NCBI RefSeq assembly: GCF_032362555.1
Contig: NC_083520.1
Coordinates: 3,224,001-3,288,000, forward strand
Direction of reading: 5' to 3'
DNA from: Amyelois transitella
Taxonomy: Eukaryota; Arthropoda; Insecta; Lepidoptera; Pyralidae
DNA length: 64,000 bases
Positions 1 through 12,453 of this stretch are shown here, in pieces. The translations under genes were made by a program, and so were the position numbers. The notes beneath the pieces were generated by a model. The model searched no databases. It saw only the letters and a list, made by a program, of their open reading frames with translations, and was not told the DNA's origin. Position 1 is the first letter of the stretch. Each line of letters opens with the position of its first letter.

Positions 1-1178
1 TGAGAAGGAATGCGTCTAAACTATTATCGCCAGTCTTGCAAATGTTAGTAATAACGAGCATGTTATTATTTTATTACATTTAGAATTTGAACAAATAATA
101 TTTTTTTTTTCTTGTATTGTGTATAATCAAAGCAAAATACATAGATAAATTTATAGTGAAAGAATCAGGATTTCGAACATATAAGTAACTAGGTTTGTTA
201 ATACTATACAAACAAAGATTTCTGCTGGATAGATCCAGACATGCTGGCGCCGTAATCTTTGTTATCCCTCGTGATAAACAGATCGATAAGACAACTTGAT
301 GTAACGCCAACAGCTGTGGATTGATTCTTTTATGTAGTGACGTAGTAGTGACTAAGGTGTATATAAAATATTTAGTTACTTAGTCACAAAAATAGCGTAC
401 TATTCATGGTGCTAAGACAGTTGTTATATATAGAAGTTAGATATTCAAAACGATATGTAGTATATGCACACTTAATTTTCAGTTTTTAGTTGAGAGATTA
501 TTTTTCTTGATAAAAGGTACTCGTATCTTCCCCTTTTTTGAATTGTAAGGGTATCGCAATATAACCACGACAATAGACTTACAACTCAATTAGTCATATT
601 TTATTAATGAAAATAGAACAAAAATTATTTTAACATGCTGTAAGTATATAGGTTTTTTCTAATTCCAATGGTAATCGTGGTGCTAATCTAATTAAAGTAC
701 CTAATAGGATCGTGACGTTACATTGTCTGTGCGTGTCGCCGGTAGTGTTAGAGGTCACGCTTGTGTGGGCTTGGCTTTATTCGTTTTTTTTAATAACATA
801 TGTAATTCATTAGAAAAAATGCAAAGTATTTTATTTAATCATGAATAAAAGTTTTTTTACAATTGCAAGTTACTGTCATTCTTTATTGAACATAGAACTT
901 TGGCCTAATATTTGTTTAATTACGTCTGTATCCCTTGCGGGGTAGACAGAGCCAATAGTCTTGAATAGGCCACGTTCAGCTTAGATACACAAAATTTAAA
1001 AAATGGTAATATTTTGCCAATTGTAAAATTATTGTCCAACTTATTATTATATAGGCTTATGACAAAGAATAAGAAGGTTTATACATCCTATCAACACTAC
1101 TTCTTTTTGGATCTAAAGTTACATTGAAAAGTCATTTCTCTTTAAATACATGGTAAGAAAAGAGTATTTAATAAGATT
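1..1178. other. Intergenic / 3' flank of HGD, AT-rich
   Basis: No coding segment is recognisable here. It lies downstream of the HGD stop on the minus strand. A minus-strand AATAAA at 882-887, and an ATTAAA right after the stop at 1167-1172, are candidate polyadenylation signals. A fragment of the common interspersed repeat R1 sits at 921-984. The rest shows nothing I can name. Confidence 0.5.
921..984 (-). repeat. R1 interspersed repeat, 3' fragment
   Basis: Matches the terminal segment of the R1 family (ACGTCTATATCCCTTGCGGG, then TAGACAGAG, TCTTGAA, GGCCACGTTCAGCT) in inverse orientation. The TATGTATG tail has been lost. Confidence 0.7.
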
Positions 1179-4100
1179 TCAGACGTATATTTTATCAGAG
1201 AACAGTTTGGGCAGGTTCTGCCAGCACTCGTAGTACTTGGGGTCCAGCTTCTGGCAGGTCTCCGCCCCCCACTTGGTGATCGCCATGCTGAGCGACGACT
1301 CGAACATAAACGCCTAGGAAATTTATAAATTTAAATTTATTTTGTGATAACTTTTTGTTTGTAAATTAAAGTCGCTGTCACGATTATTTAAAATGTTGGT
1401 AATTTTTTGCTTTCATAGATAAATATCTATTTTATCAATAAAAAGTGATATCTTGCGTCATCATCGCAAATTATGTGGAAAAAGGGTTCTCTTGATAAAA
1501 AACAAAACGTTTAGCTTGAGCAAGGAGTTTGACTATGACGAAAATTCTGAGGAAACTAGTCGAAGCTTATAAGCACCCTCGGCATCGCCAGTACAGTAGT
1601 TTTTCTGTGGGAAAATAATGCATCTGATGTTAATTCAAGCCCACATAAAATCGGCCACGACCACTTCATATTCAAGTCGTCAAGGATGCATTTTCACAGT
1701 TTCGCTAAGTGGCCCAATAGTAATCCGTCCTTGACGGAAGTAAAAGTCAATGCTACCTGAGTCCCGACAGCAATTTTCTCTGGTTTAAGTTCTGCGTTGG
1801 AAGCCCCATTGAAGCATTTATCATCGGGCCCGTGTGGGGTCATCATGGAGTGGAGCGAGGCCCCGCCGGGCAGGAACCCGCCAGCCTTGGCTTCATACGA
1901 GCCCAAAATCAAGCCCATAAACTCGCTCATACAGTTCCCTTAAATAAGAAATGCATTTTTACAATAGTTTTACTCAAATTGACTGCTTTCCAATAAGGTG
2001 AAAGAGCAATCTAGGATTGAAATCGTACGCACGCATAATGTGAAACCTACTACGTTTTCAGTGAGGGCACGATTTCCACCTCGTTCTTCATTTTCTTACG
2101 CGAAAAGTAATCAGTTTGTAAAACTAATAGCAAAAACAAATAAATACTCCTCGCTGAGGACAGGATTCGAACCTGCGCGGGTATAACCCATTGGATTTCA
2201 AGTCCAACTCCTTAACCACTCGGACACCTCAGCTCTGTGGATCTCTTCAAAAACACAGTTAACATACCAACGTAAGTAAAAATAAACACATTATTATATT
2301 TGATTTTCATAAAACATTTGTTTGTCGTGACTACATAACATACACTTTCATTTATTTGCACATGTGTTACCTACATAAAGATAATGATACCAAAATAAAA
2401 CATGGCGGAACTAAGAGGGGTCCTTGTTTAATTAGCCTAATAAATGTATCTCTGTAGTGTTAGAACTATGATTCTAGAATTCATAATTTTAAGTTACTTG
2501 CTAGTTTTTCATTGGGCAGACAAAAGAAATTAGACATATGTATCTATTATAGTATCGATGGCGACGTTTTTACTACCTGCCTACTTTATTACTTTTTACT
2601 TTCGGCCGTATTACGATTTATCTATGAGATTATTTTTATTCGTCCGAATACCTAAATACATGTAAATAAGGTAGGTATAAGGTTAGCCTGGATAGGTTCT
2701 GTTACGCAAAAGTACCTACCCCGGTCTAGAAAAGAAAGTAGGTAGATACTTGACTTTTTTAAGGTGAAGCATCGCTAACACGGCCAGTAGCCTGTAACAA
2801 TACATACTATGATAGTAAGGCGGTCTGAACGTATGCTCTTGCACCGACCACCTCGGCGGGAAGATGACGAAGTCTGCTATGGCTGTACCAGGCTTCGTGG
2901 ACGGGCATGTCAGCACCGTGAAGATGGATGGGTCCTGGGGAAAAAGCAGGAACGATAAGATCAGCACTGACTGGCTGTTTTTGTTGAGCAGTTCTTGTGG
3001 TTGCTTGATTATTGTGGTATTCTCAAAAGGGCCTTTTGGGAACACCACAATTTAGCACAGCTGGTTTTTTTTTTATAATGGCTATTTTTAGTAAGTAGGT
3101 AGTTCGTAGAAAGTAGTTGAGAATTTTTTCACCTAATCTATAAAAGAAAAAAATGATTACAAACCAAAATTGAATTTAAATATTGTACAGCTTCTGCATA
3201 ACATCAACCTGCGGGAGTGTGCGCAGAAGGCTTTAACAAGGAAGGAAACATTAGGTACCATTTTAAATGGAAAATCTGAGATAATTTCAAGCCCTCCGGT
3301 CAGGAGATTATGGTAGGAATATTATTACTAACAAGGTTGTTGCCCTAAGGTTGTTAAAATTGCAAAATATAGTTTTATAGTGGAAAAATTTTATTGAAAG
3401 AATTAGAACAAAAAAGAAAAGTTAAATATGGTTTCTTACGCAATGGTCAAAGGAGACAGAGTTGATGACCATAAACTTGCTCAGGTCATATTTGTAGGGC
3501 ACATAGTTGCCGTGCCAAGCCACCACATCGAACGGAGAGTGGCCCTGTTCCGCCTCGAACAGCGCGCCCTGGAACTTGTTGTATATCTTGAAACCTGTTT
3601 ACAATCACAGATTCAGAACAGAATCAGAAACATTCATAGAATATTTTAACAGAACACTAATAAGAAAACTGCAGCTAGAAAGATAGAGGGGAACTTATAA
3701 ACTTATAATACATAATTCTTCATAGGGCGGCAACGATAATGAGGCTTTGCTCTGCAAAACTCCATTATATGGATCCTAGGCTCTTTTCCACAGGGAGGAT
3801 TCGCGATTCAGATCCCAGTTCACGAAAAGATTTTAACTAACCTAACTTCACTTTTTGTTCTTTGTTAGTTTTTTATTAAAGATCGCAGTCGCAGATATCT
3901 TTCATTGTAAGTACAATTCTTTGTGGGACATATTTGACAAGATATCACATAAAATGTATGTTTTACTTACCGGGTATTACTCGATCCTGATAGTTCGCCG
4001 AAGGAGTCTGAAAGTCCCTGGGATTGGCGAGTCCGTTCGCACCGATTGGACCTAGGTCCGGGAGCGTGAAATGGCCACCGAAAACCTCTAGTATGTATCC

Positions 4101-6805
4101 TCTGAAATAAAACACGTAATATTTGAGACGATTCAAGATTGTTGGCTCATCTACTCCGTAAAGGACAAAATGATTGGCTGGTGGCGCTTTCTCTAAACGT
4201 CACACGCCATTAGCCAATAGCAAGCGCGTAGCAAAATTTACATGGAGTATATACCTAAGTAGTAAGTAAGTATACAACGTCCGTCTCTGCAGTAGAACCA
4301 GTACCTATAGACTAGCTTGAAAGTAGAACACAAAGAAATTATACTATGCATACCTGGTAGGACCTTCAACAGCCACGGCGAACCTCATGCCCAGCTGTAT
4401 GACCGCGATTTCATTCGGCGACACCTCCATCACGCCGAATTCTGTCGTTATCTTCAATTTCCCCTGTTGGGGCACTGGAGCAAATATTTTTAATGTAAAG
4501 CTAAGCACTGTTATTTTAATATCAATCCGGAGTAAAACTGGTATGGAAATGAACTATCGGTAAAACGAAATTACCTCGTTATTGAGAAAAAGGTTTTCTA
4601 GACGATGGCCTAGCCACATGTCACTTTATCTCTTATATTGACCATTTGGCTCTATTTACCCACTATGGAACAAAGACGCGATAATAAAAAAACAAGCATA
4701 CGGTATCAGATGGTAAGCGATTAGTGTAGTAACCCTTAGCGTAATCTTCATTAGGTAATTCCCTAATTCGTGGAAACAACAAAATATTATTATCTACATA
4801 TTACCAATCAGAAAGTCCCCATCGCTGCTGTAAAAGGCAGACTTCTCCATAGACGTGTTGCACAAGTAGACATGTATGGCGATGCCGCATCTTACTTTCG
4901 GGTCTCCAGCGCCGCAGACCGTGTGAAGGCCAGCGACGAAGTCCACAGGAGACGACGGTATGTCGAATGGAAGCCAACGGGACTGAAACATACATACATA
5001 CGTCATATGGTCACGTCTATAACCCTTGCGGGGTCGACAGAGCCGACAGTCTTGAAAAGACTGATAGGCCACGCTTCAGCTGTTTGGCTCAATGATAAAA
5101 AATTCAAAAAAATTCAAAATTTTTTATTCATTATTATAGGATACTATTATATCGCTTAATAATTGTCGTATGGTTTAACAACTTGGTTGACGTCAAATAA
5201 ATTACTTAAAAACTAAGTTTACTGCCGCTTCCAAGGCGTCAGTGCAGAAGAAGCGGTAACAAACTGCACTGCAGCATTTTCTTCAACAATTAGAAAGGTA
5301 ACAACGATAGAATTGAGATTCAATCAATCGATCAATTCGCTGGATTCATAACTCTATCTAACATCTTTTCATGACTGAAACAATCAGTATTTTCCGAGTG
5401 TTATTTTATACAGTATATATGTTATTTTATACATAATGTATGTTTCAAGTTGGACCACTTCATCTTATTACCTTGGATGCAGTAAGAGCTGAATGAGGAA
5501 CAAAGAACTTTCAGTCATATTAAAAACCAAGATCTAAGCGTCAGACTGATTTATTAACTAACTTGTCCACTCCGTGATTGTGATAACAGGTGAACCTTGG
5601 GCTCGCCAGAACAAACGTAAGCATGACAAACACCAAAAGAATGATGAGTTGTTTTGTTTGTAACTGAGAGTTCATAAAAACTATATATTTTACCTGATTT
5701 GGATCAGGGTGCTGTTCATCCCAGTTGTGAGTGAGATACTTGGTGACCGAGGACCTTTTGAATGGCTTGTGCACGACGGAGGGACGGATCCTGCAATCGA
5801 GTTGTTATTAGTTGAACATTGCGTCTAAATAAAATTCTGCACAACTCCCTCTGTAGACCGGTTATTCTTAGCAATTTGTGGGTTTCTCTATTCTAGAGGT
5901 TAAACTCCATGTCAGTACCCGACCGTTTTCTATAACGTAACCGGGATAAAGGGGTAAAGGTAGAGGACAGAAACTGCAAACATCAATGGGAAGAATCTTA
6001 AAATCAACTTCGCATGACTACTCATCTGCCCCCGCTAAGACGAGCCATGTGAAGCGCAAGGGTGTACTACCTACCTTTTATTTATTTATTCTTTATTGTA
6101 ACAATTTGTAAAGTAAAATAGGCGGACTTTATGCTAATAGCATTACTTATCTAACAGTCTCTCATACCACTTTTTTAAGGTCTCATCGTTTCTTTTTTTA
6201 TTTTCATAACTAATTTGTAAAGAAGTTGTACACTTAACATTCGACATCAATAACTGACCTGTAAAGCCAAGACCTCTTATTCTCGTTCCTGGGAGCAGTG
6301 AAGGCGCTTCCAGACAGTTGTTCAGCGTACAGTCCGTACGGGCAGCGTTGGGGACTGTTCTGACCGACTGGGAGGGCCCCGGGTCTTCGAGGGTCCTCTG
6401 AGGAAAATTCGGAGCCGAAGCCGTGTAAATACTGCAAAAAATACTCAAGTTTCTAAAATACGCTGAGAAGTTAAATCCTTTTTCGTTTCCGACGCATTAG
6501 GATAGGATCCCAGTTTATCTCTTGCGCTTAAGGAACACAAACACTTTAATATTTTTATGTTCAATTATTATGTATGGATTATTATGTTATAAATACAGAT
6601 TTTAAAAATCTTTGTTAAAATCAGAGTAACAGTAGGTACCTACTTCATTTAGGTAATTTTTTAATCTAATGAAAAACGCGAGATGTTTTTTTTTAGATTC
6701 AGTTACCTACTTATTCGTTATCCAATTATATCAAGAAAGTTAATTTGGGTTTATCCAAGTCCATAAAAAATATAAGAAAATATCACATACCTTTAATTCA
6801 CCCAT
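1179..6805 (-). CDS. HGD: Homogentisate 1,2-dioxygenase, complete 10-exon gene
   Basis: This enzyme opens the ring of homogentisate with O2 to give 4-maleylacetoacetate, in cytosolic phenylalanine/tyrosine breakdown. Exons (coding order): 6805-6791, 6431-6259, 5790-5694, 4982-4805, 4474-4354, 4101-3971, 3594-3440, 2934-2808, 1938-1757, 1313-1179. All junctions are GT-AG and in phase. They join to 437 residues, close to the 445 of the human enzyme. The product runs [20 protein letters not shown] at the start and has [13 protein letters not shown] near residue 45, [10 protein letters not shown], and [18 protein letters not shown]. The active-site iron ligands of the family appear conserved: His332 and Glu338 in [12 protein letters not shown], His368 in TPHGPD, and probable catalytic His289 in SFDHC. 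Exon 1 codes for only five residues; its ATG was chosen because MGELK splices in phase onto YLHGFG, as in other HGDs. A tRNA-Ser gene lies in intron 8 and R1/R2 repeats lie in intron 3. No damage is seen, so the gene is probably functional. Confidence 0.95.
2152..2233 (-). tRNA. tRNA-Ser (anticodon UGA)
   Basis: A class II tRNA of 82 nt. The 7-bp acceptor stem pairs GCTGAGG with CCTCAGC, followed by discriminator G. The D arm contains TGGTTAAGG (A box). The anticodon loop is CTTGAAA (anticodon TGA) on a TTGGA/TCCAA stem. There is a long variable arm, and a T arm with GGTTCGAATCC (B box). A T5 run (AAAAA at 2132-2136 on the plus strand) 15-20 nt downstream fits a Pol III terminator. It lies within HGD intron 8, in the same transcriptional direction. 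The sequence looks intact and functional. Confidence 0.95.
4988..5098 (-). repeat. R1 interspersed repeat, 5'-truncated
   Basis: Inverse orientation: the CATACATACATA tail is followed by the GGTCACGTCTATAACCCTTG segment, then ACAGTCTTGAAAAGACTGA and GGCCACG. Its TATGTATG tail ends only six bases upstream of HGD exon 4, so the exon's splice acceptor sits directly beside the repeat. An R2 element follows it immediately at 5099. Confidence 0.85.
5099..5290 (+). repeat. R2 interspersed repeat
   Basis: One of four copies of a ~190-260-bp element (others at 13711-13880, 29627-29866 and 38088-38345). Shared blocks include TTTTTATTCATTATTATAGG, TATCGCTTAATAATTGTC, GGTTGACGTCAAATAAATTA, and CCGCTTCCAAGGCGTCAGTG followed by CAGAAGAAGCGGTAACAAAC. 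I cannot name the family; it looks like a retroposon. It lies in HGD intron 3. Confidence 0.75.
6074..6160 (-). repeat. LINE 3'-end fragment
   Basis: The TTTATTTATTCTTTATTGTA block and AATAGGCGGACTTTATGCTA are the reverse complement of a common insect LINE 3' end (AAGTCCGCC ... CAATAAAG). It resembles the fragment at 33783-33905 in the opposite orientation. It lies in HGD intron 2. Confidence 0.5.
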
Positions 6806-7107
6806 ATTTAAGAGTCAAAGATTCCTGCAGTTCACTCGACTATCTGAGACGGAATGGCGTTTTTCGAGATGTTTAGGTACTAGTCCACTATGCAAATATA
6901 TCAGGTTTACAGATAAACAAGCAATGTGTTAACTTGTTATTGTAAGATTATTATAAAGTGGAAAGATTTGTTTGGATGGTTCTTCGATGAACTGTGCTAT
7001 ACGTTGTTTTATGTATATGTCTATGGGTTGGTCATATAGGCGCACCCCGGGCTCCGCTCTCCAGAGAGGTGAAAACGCAAACGGAAATTACGGAAGGATA
7101 ATGCTAA

Positions 7108-7361
7108 GTGGTTCCCGGCACCAATACAAAAAAGAATAGGACCACTCCATCTCTTTCCCATGGATGTCGTAAAAGGCGACTAAGGGATAGGCTTACAAAG
7201 GGATTCTTTTTTAGGCGACGGGCCAGCAACCTGTAACTATTTGAATCTCAATTCTATCATTAAGCCAAATAGCTAAACGTGGCCATTCAGTCTTTTCAAG
7301 ACTATTCGCTCTGTCTACCCCACAAGGGATAAAGACGTGAACATATGTATGTATGTATGTA
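7108..7361 (+). repeat. R1 interspersed repeat, near full length
   Basis: This is the family type sequence. It has a GTGGTTCCCGGCACCAATAC head, CATGGATGTCGTAAAAGGCG, TAGGCGACGGGCCAGCAACC, TCATTAAGCCAAATAGCT, and a microsatellite tail ACATATGTATGTATGTATG. The fixed 3' end with a short tandem tail and variable 5' truncation among copies suggests a non-LTR-type retroposon. Its exact family is not assigned. Confidence 0.9.
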
Positions 7362-10300
7362 ATGCTTAGTTAGACTGTATTGAAATAAATAAATAACCAA
7401 ACCCCTGAATATAAGTATATTAAATTCCCGCGAGAGGGAAATCCCGAAAGAGATCAAGTGAAAATTCCCACTGTATGAAATTGCATTCTTAGGCTTTTCC
7501 GGGTTTCGAAATATTTCTTATGTTATCACTAGATTTGGCAAACATTTTAAATCGGCTGTCTGCATATGGTTATATAAGTACACTTGTTAGTGCTTTAGTC
7601 GCTTCCTACGATATCCACTTATGACGAAGCCGTTACCTTTGACATTCATGTTTTTCAAGACTTTTCTATTGAAAATATGGAATATATTTAGGTAGAAATG
7701 AACTAACGCCGCTAAGCTCAAAAATATTATTTGGATTCCGAATTTTATTGAATGAACTTTTCCATTTATGGAATTATTATTTTCCATAAATGGAAAAGTT
7801 CAAAGTAATATTGCCACATATTGTGCAATTCAACCTGTTACATTAACAGAAAATAAACCTATTTTTACTATTTGAATACGTGATCAGAAACGCGTGGCCA
7901 GTATGCTAATATGCTGGCATGTCTGGTATAGTGGATTGGAATCTGTTCTTTGACATTTTGAGTATACCTGTTGCTACCGACATGAGGTAAACGGGATCAC
8001 AACAAATTATAATCACAGGATGATTATTTAGTCACTTATTATTTCATAAAAAAACCGTAAAAAAGAAAAGAAATAAACCTTATATGGCAATGGAATTATA
8101 TATATACCTAAGGTCAAAAAATTAATAGTAGTAATTAGAGAATTTTTTTTCAGTGCCTCTGCATCTCTATTAAATTTATGTACAAATGGTGAATAACCAC
8201 CTACTTACAAAAAAATAAACGTATTTTTACCGGATAAAGCTTGCTTGTAAGATTTTGAATATTGGAATATTATATCCATGATTTTGATTTCTTTTTATTT
8301 TTTTTTAATTAATAACTATAACAAAAACAAGTTTATACTTCCGCAAAGATTTATTTATTATAGTTAGGTTATATTACAATATCAAGCAAGTACATTGGAA
8401 CGATCATATTGTGTATGTTTGAGATCCCTTGTGGATTGGAGGTATTATAATAAAACATTAAAGGTAGCGTCACACTGGCCTCTTTAAAAAACATTTCTAA
8501 TTAGAAAAGCGCATTCGAAAACCCAGTATTGCATAGTTAGGGAAATATCATTTTAAGATAAAAAATGATATCTTGTTTGAAACATTCACTTCAGATTTTT
8601 TTTAAAGACACATGTGACCGTACCCTTAACGTTAAGCTGAGTATCATTATCAAGACATTCTGTTTATACACCATGTAAAAATACCAAGGAAACTTCTAAT
8701 GAATTTAAAATATTTTGTATTATTCGCAAGCCTTTCTTTTCCTGTAAAGTACGAGTATGTTGTGTTTACCCACTTTGTGAAAATGTAATGATATAAGAAT
8801 TCAAACTACAAAACAACATAAAATAAATTTACAGTTGTTATTATACATCTTGACACGACACTCATTAGCTAACTAATGGAGGAAGGGTAATTAAAGTTAC
8901 AAAATTACGAATAAATCCAAGATCTACTTACAACGTTTATAATATTATTGTTCTTATTTAATACTAATCAGCGGTCGAATCAAAACGGAAGGTATTGTCA
9001 CGAGTACAATATTTTAATATAATAACAATTTCGATCAAATAATTTCATAGCTGATAAAAATGCGAACATAAAAATATCACTGGATACGGCGAATATATGG
9101 TGTTGATGTATTAAAAAATTAGAGATCGATCATACGTCTTTGAAATATCAAAGAAAAAATTAAAGTCTATATATTTAATTTCAAATTACGTCGCAAAAAC
9201 ATCGCTACAATTTAAATTCCGCAACATATAAAAAAATCAATTTCAATAATAATCAAAACTTTAGTAAAAACGAGGGTAAATAACATTTCAGAATTTCTAA
9301 TCTCATCCAAACATTATGTTACACCAATATTATTACATAATCGCCGACCGAACAGCCGATAAACTCCTTACTAACATAAACGCAATATAACGTACAATAT
9401 TATGCTAAAACAATAACTATTACATTATGCATAACAACTTATTGGTTTACACAAATCACAGTCACGAAGCGCGGTACGTACACACCAAGCCTCCATTCGT
9501 GGTACATTTTTGCCAAGTATATTTATTTATTTAAAACTTTTTGAGCCTTAATACAACGAATACTAAAGCGAATGAATGCTTTAAGACTGCAAACCGAAAT
9601 CAGGTATTAATTTGACTCAGAGTAAAAGGTTAACTTTTAATGGCAAATCCATTTTTGAACCATTTATAAATTGATTTGTTTTTATTTCATATTTTAATGT
9701 TACATTTATGTTTTTATTGTAATGTTACATAAAGCTTTTATGTTCTAGTGTAATAATACAGTTTATTTTAAAAAAATCTGGAAAATGATTAATGAAGGAA
9801 TAGGCTCAAACTGCGTACCACGAATTTTATAAAACAATCCCAACCCTTAAATTACAAGAACATTCAATTTATTAAAAATATACATATAGGCCGTCAAAAA
9901 ATAAAAAATATGTTTACACTCTGGCAAAAAAAATAAGAAAATTCATGCTGCAGTAAATATTTTGGAATCATTAAATAACTTAAAAATAAAGTTAACATAT
10001 AAATAGTATAATAAACACTGAGATACCAAAATTCGTAACATTATGTGATTATACAACATAGAAAATTAACTACACATGCAATCGCTGATTCATGTTGTTA
10101 TTTAAATTGATAATATATCCGATTTCCTAAACCTACCCTAGAATATACAATAATATCACACGGCCCATACAACGGCCTTACACATACGCAATGATATACA
10201 TTGATATATTTGGTAACATCAAAATTTATAAAAAAATACAACCATTATTATTAAAAACGAAAAAAATAGTTAAATAAAGCGCCATAAATCACTAGAATAA

Positions 10301-12453
10301 ATTGGATATATCATTAAAATAAAATTAGTCACAATCAATTGAATAAAAAAAAATTAACGAAACCATTGTAATTAGCTTTAATAGCTTAAAGCTAGCAAAG
10401 GCTCGTAACAAAATTTATCAAATTGCTGTACAAAATCTACTCATACTTTGTGATATCTGTGAACAACCAGACGCATTCCGTGAAACTTGAGATTTTTTTT
10501 TCCATATTTTCTACCAATTTCACATTTTATACTGATATTTTTGAATTAACTCAAACAATAAAAATTAACAAAAATTTGGCAATCAAAACCAAATAGGCGC
10601 AATAATCAGTATAAAATGTGAAAATGTTATTTCAAATCAAGTTTCAGAATAGCGCATTTATAAGGGAACACTTTAGCTGTCATTGCCCCCACAAATTCAT
10701 TAAAAAAATATCTATAGGGCACTACAGCATTGCTATAAGACGATACAAATATAGATAGATATAAATATCATTCATTTTATCAACATTGCCAGTCATAAAA
10801 TTTATTAAGCAATAAAAAGCATAAACAAATATGTAATTTCTATTCTGGCAATATTTTTATACATATTATACTTACATTGTTTGGTAATCATTTATTTTAA
10901 TCTTATTATTAAATAGAAGTTATATTTGTCGCAGAATAACATATTTAAAGAGATCGCGATAGACGTACATAACTTTAAGCATTAGAGTATTATCTAAGGA
11001 ACTACATACTAAACTAGAGATTTCGAAGTTTTGTAACTGTCTTCCAAAAGCACGCCTTATCAGTTTTATGGGGTCCATAACGTGTGTAGGCTAGCTTTTG
11101 GAGGTAAGTCTTACAAAAACTTTTCAATAAAGTTTACGATTAAATTTTAATTTAGTTGTGCTTTTCCACCCGCTTAAGTTTTTTAAACGGCAAGATTAAG
11201 TGGCATTAGATTTGACCTTGCATCAAACTACAAGTATAATTTGATTACTTTATTTGAGATTGCGTTATATTATTTTATCAACATCGAGACCTATCCCGGT
11301 TGCTCCCTTCCTGGGAGCACGAAGTTCGCGTTTAAAAAACCTGTCGATACATAATTTCACATTCCAGTCGCCTGAAATATAGAGGTTTCCCCACTATGTT
11401 TCACCTTTAAAGACATATTATATTTATTTATAAAAATAAAACGAAGGCTCTACAGAAATCATTGAGACAACTACATGAGTATTATTTTCTTAGATGCAAA
11501 GTCTAGGTTACTCAAACCACCTCCCGTAATTTATTCATACGTCCTCTAAATCCACTAATTAATCCTAAAACTATACAAATACCGAACAAAATATCAACAT
11601 TGTCAGGAATGTACAATCTTTATCATCTGTTAAGTCACTCTTTAAGTACAGTGCACTTAACTCGGAAAGATATTTGAGACCAGGATTATTAGAAGACTTA
11701 TTGTTTGCATACAATAATTTGAAATTGCATTCAAATTATGAATTTTTTAACTCGGGTGCGGATTAAGACAAATCTAGTAATACTTTATGAGCATCTAATT
11801 ACAACAAATCATTATAAATATTTACAAAAATTAACCAGAATCAGTTATTTTTTTAATGATTCATTTAATTATTGCAAAAAAATATTTATAATGACTTGGC
11901 TACATTTTACTATATAACATTACTTCTTGTTATTTAAACAACTTTATGAACTTAAATCGCTGCATTTTATTGATAAAATGTTTTACAATTAATTGAAAAA
12001 ACGCATTCTTTTTATTATACTCATTTGTTCGAGATATACAAAATTTATATTTTACGGAATAAATATTCTATGGTTTAAATACCATAGAGTACTTTGTAAT
12101 ATCTATCCTTGTCGTGTAATTTTATTCTCACACAATATGCAATAAAATTTAAGAGTTAATTTAAATAACAAGAATCTAAAGTCTGTTTCTCAATATATTT
12201 AAAAGAAGGTAAACAAAAGCCTTTTATAACACGCCATTTCTCGTATCAGAGAAATACGAGTATTTTGTATTTAAGAAGTACAATCTGGCTTAATCACTCA
12301 AGTCTCTTGTTGCACCGTGAGGTTCACTTCTGGACAATAGAACCTAACATTTATCTCCCGTTCTACGCACCTATAATGTTTTGTTTACCCTCTTTCACGT
12401 ACCTCAAAAACAGACGTTATTATACTAGTAATAACGCTGCAATATGTATAGGA
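7362..12453. other. AT-rich gene-free stretch; possible long 3' UTR
   Basis: About 5 kb with no supportable coding sequence and no R1-R4 copy, unlike the rest of the window. It begins right after the stop codon of the PH-domain gene, which reads toward it. Minus-strand AATAAA motifs occur at 12121-12126 and 12011-12016, and several more occur further on. A long AU-rich 3' UTR would explain the lack of insertions, but this is inference. A perfect 21-bp hairpin lies at 7753-7802. Confidence 0.35.
7753..7802. repeat. Perfect 21-bp inverted repeat (hairpin)
   Basis: The arms at 7753-7773 and 7782-7802 are exact reverse complements separated by 8 nt. It is AT-rich. It has no recognised role. Confidence 0.8.

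Noticed and set aside
1694-1756. Extension of HGD exon 9 to the in-frame stop at 1694
   Set aside because: Homology ([16 protein letters not shown]) resumes in exon 10 after the CAG|GTAGCA donor, so the read-through is intronic.
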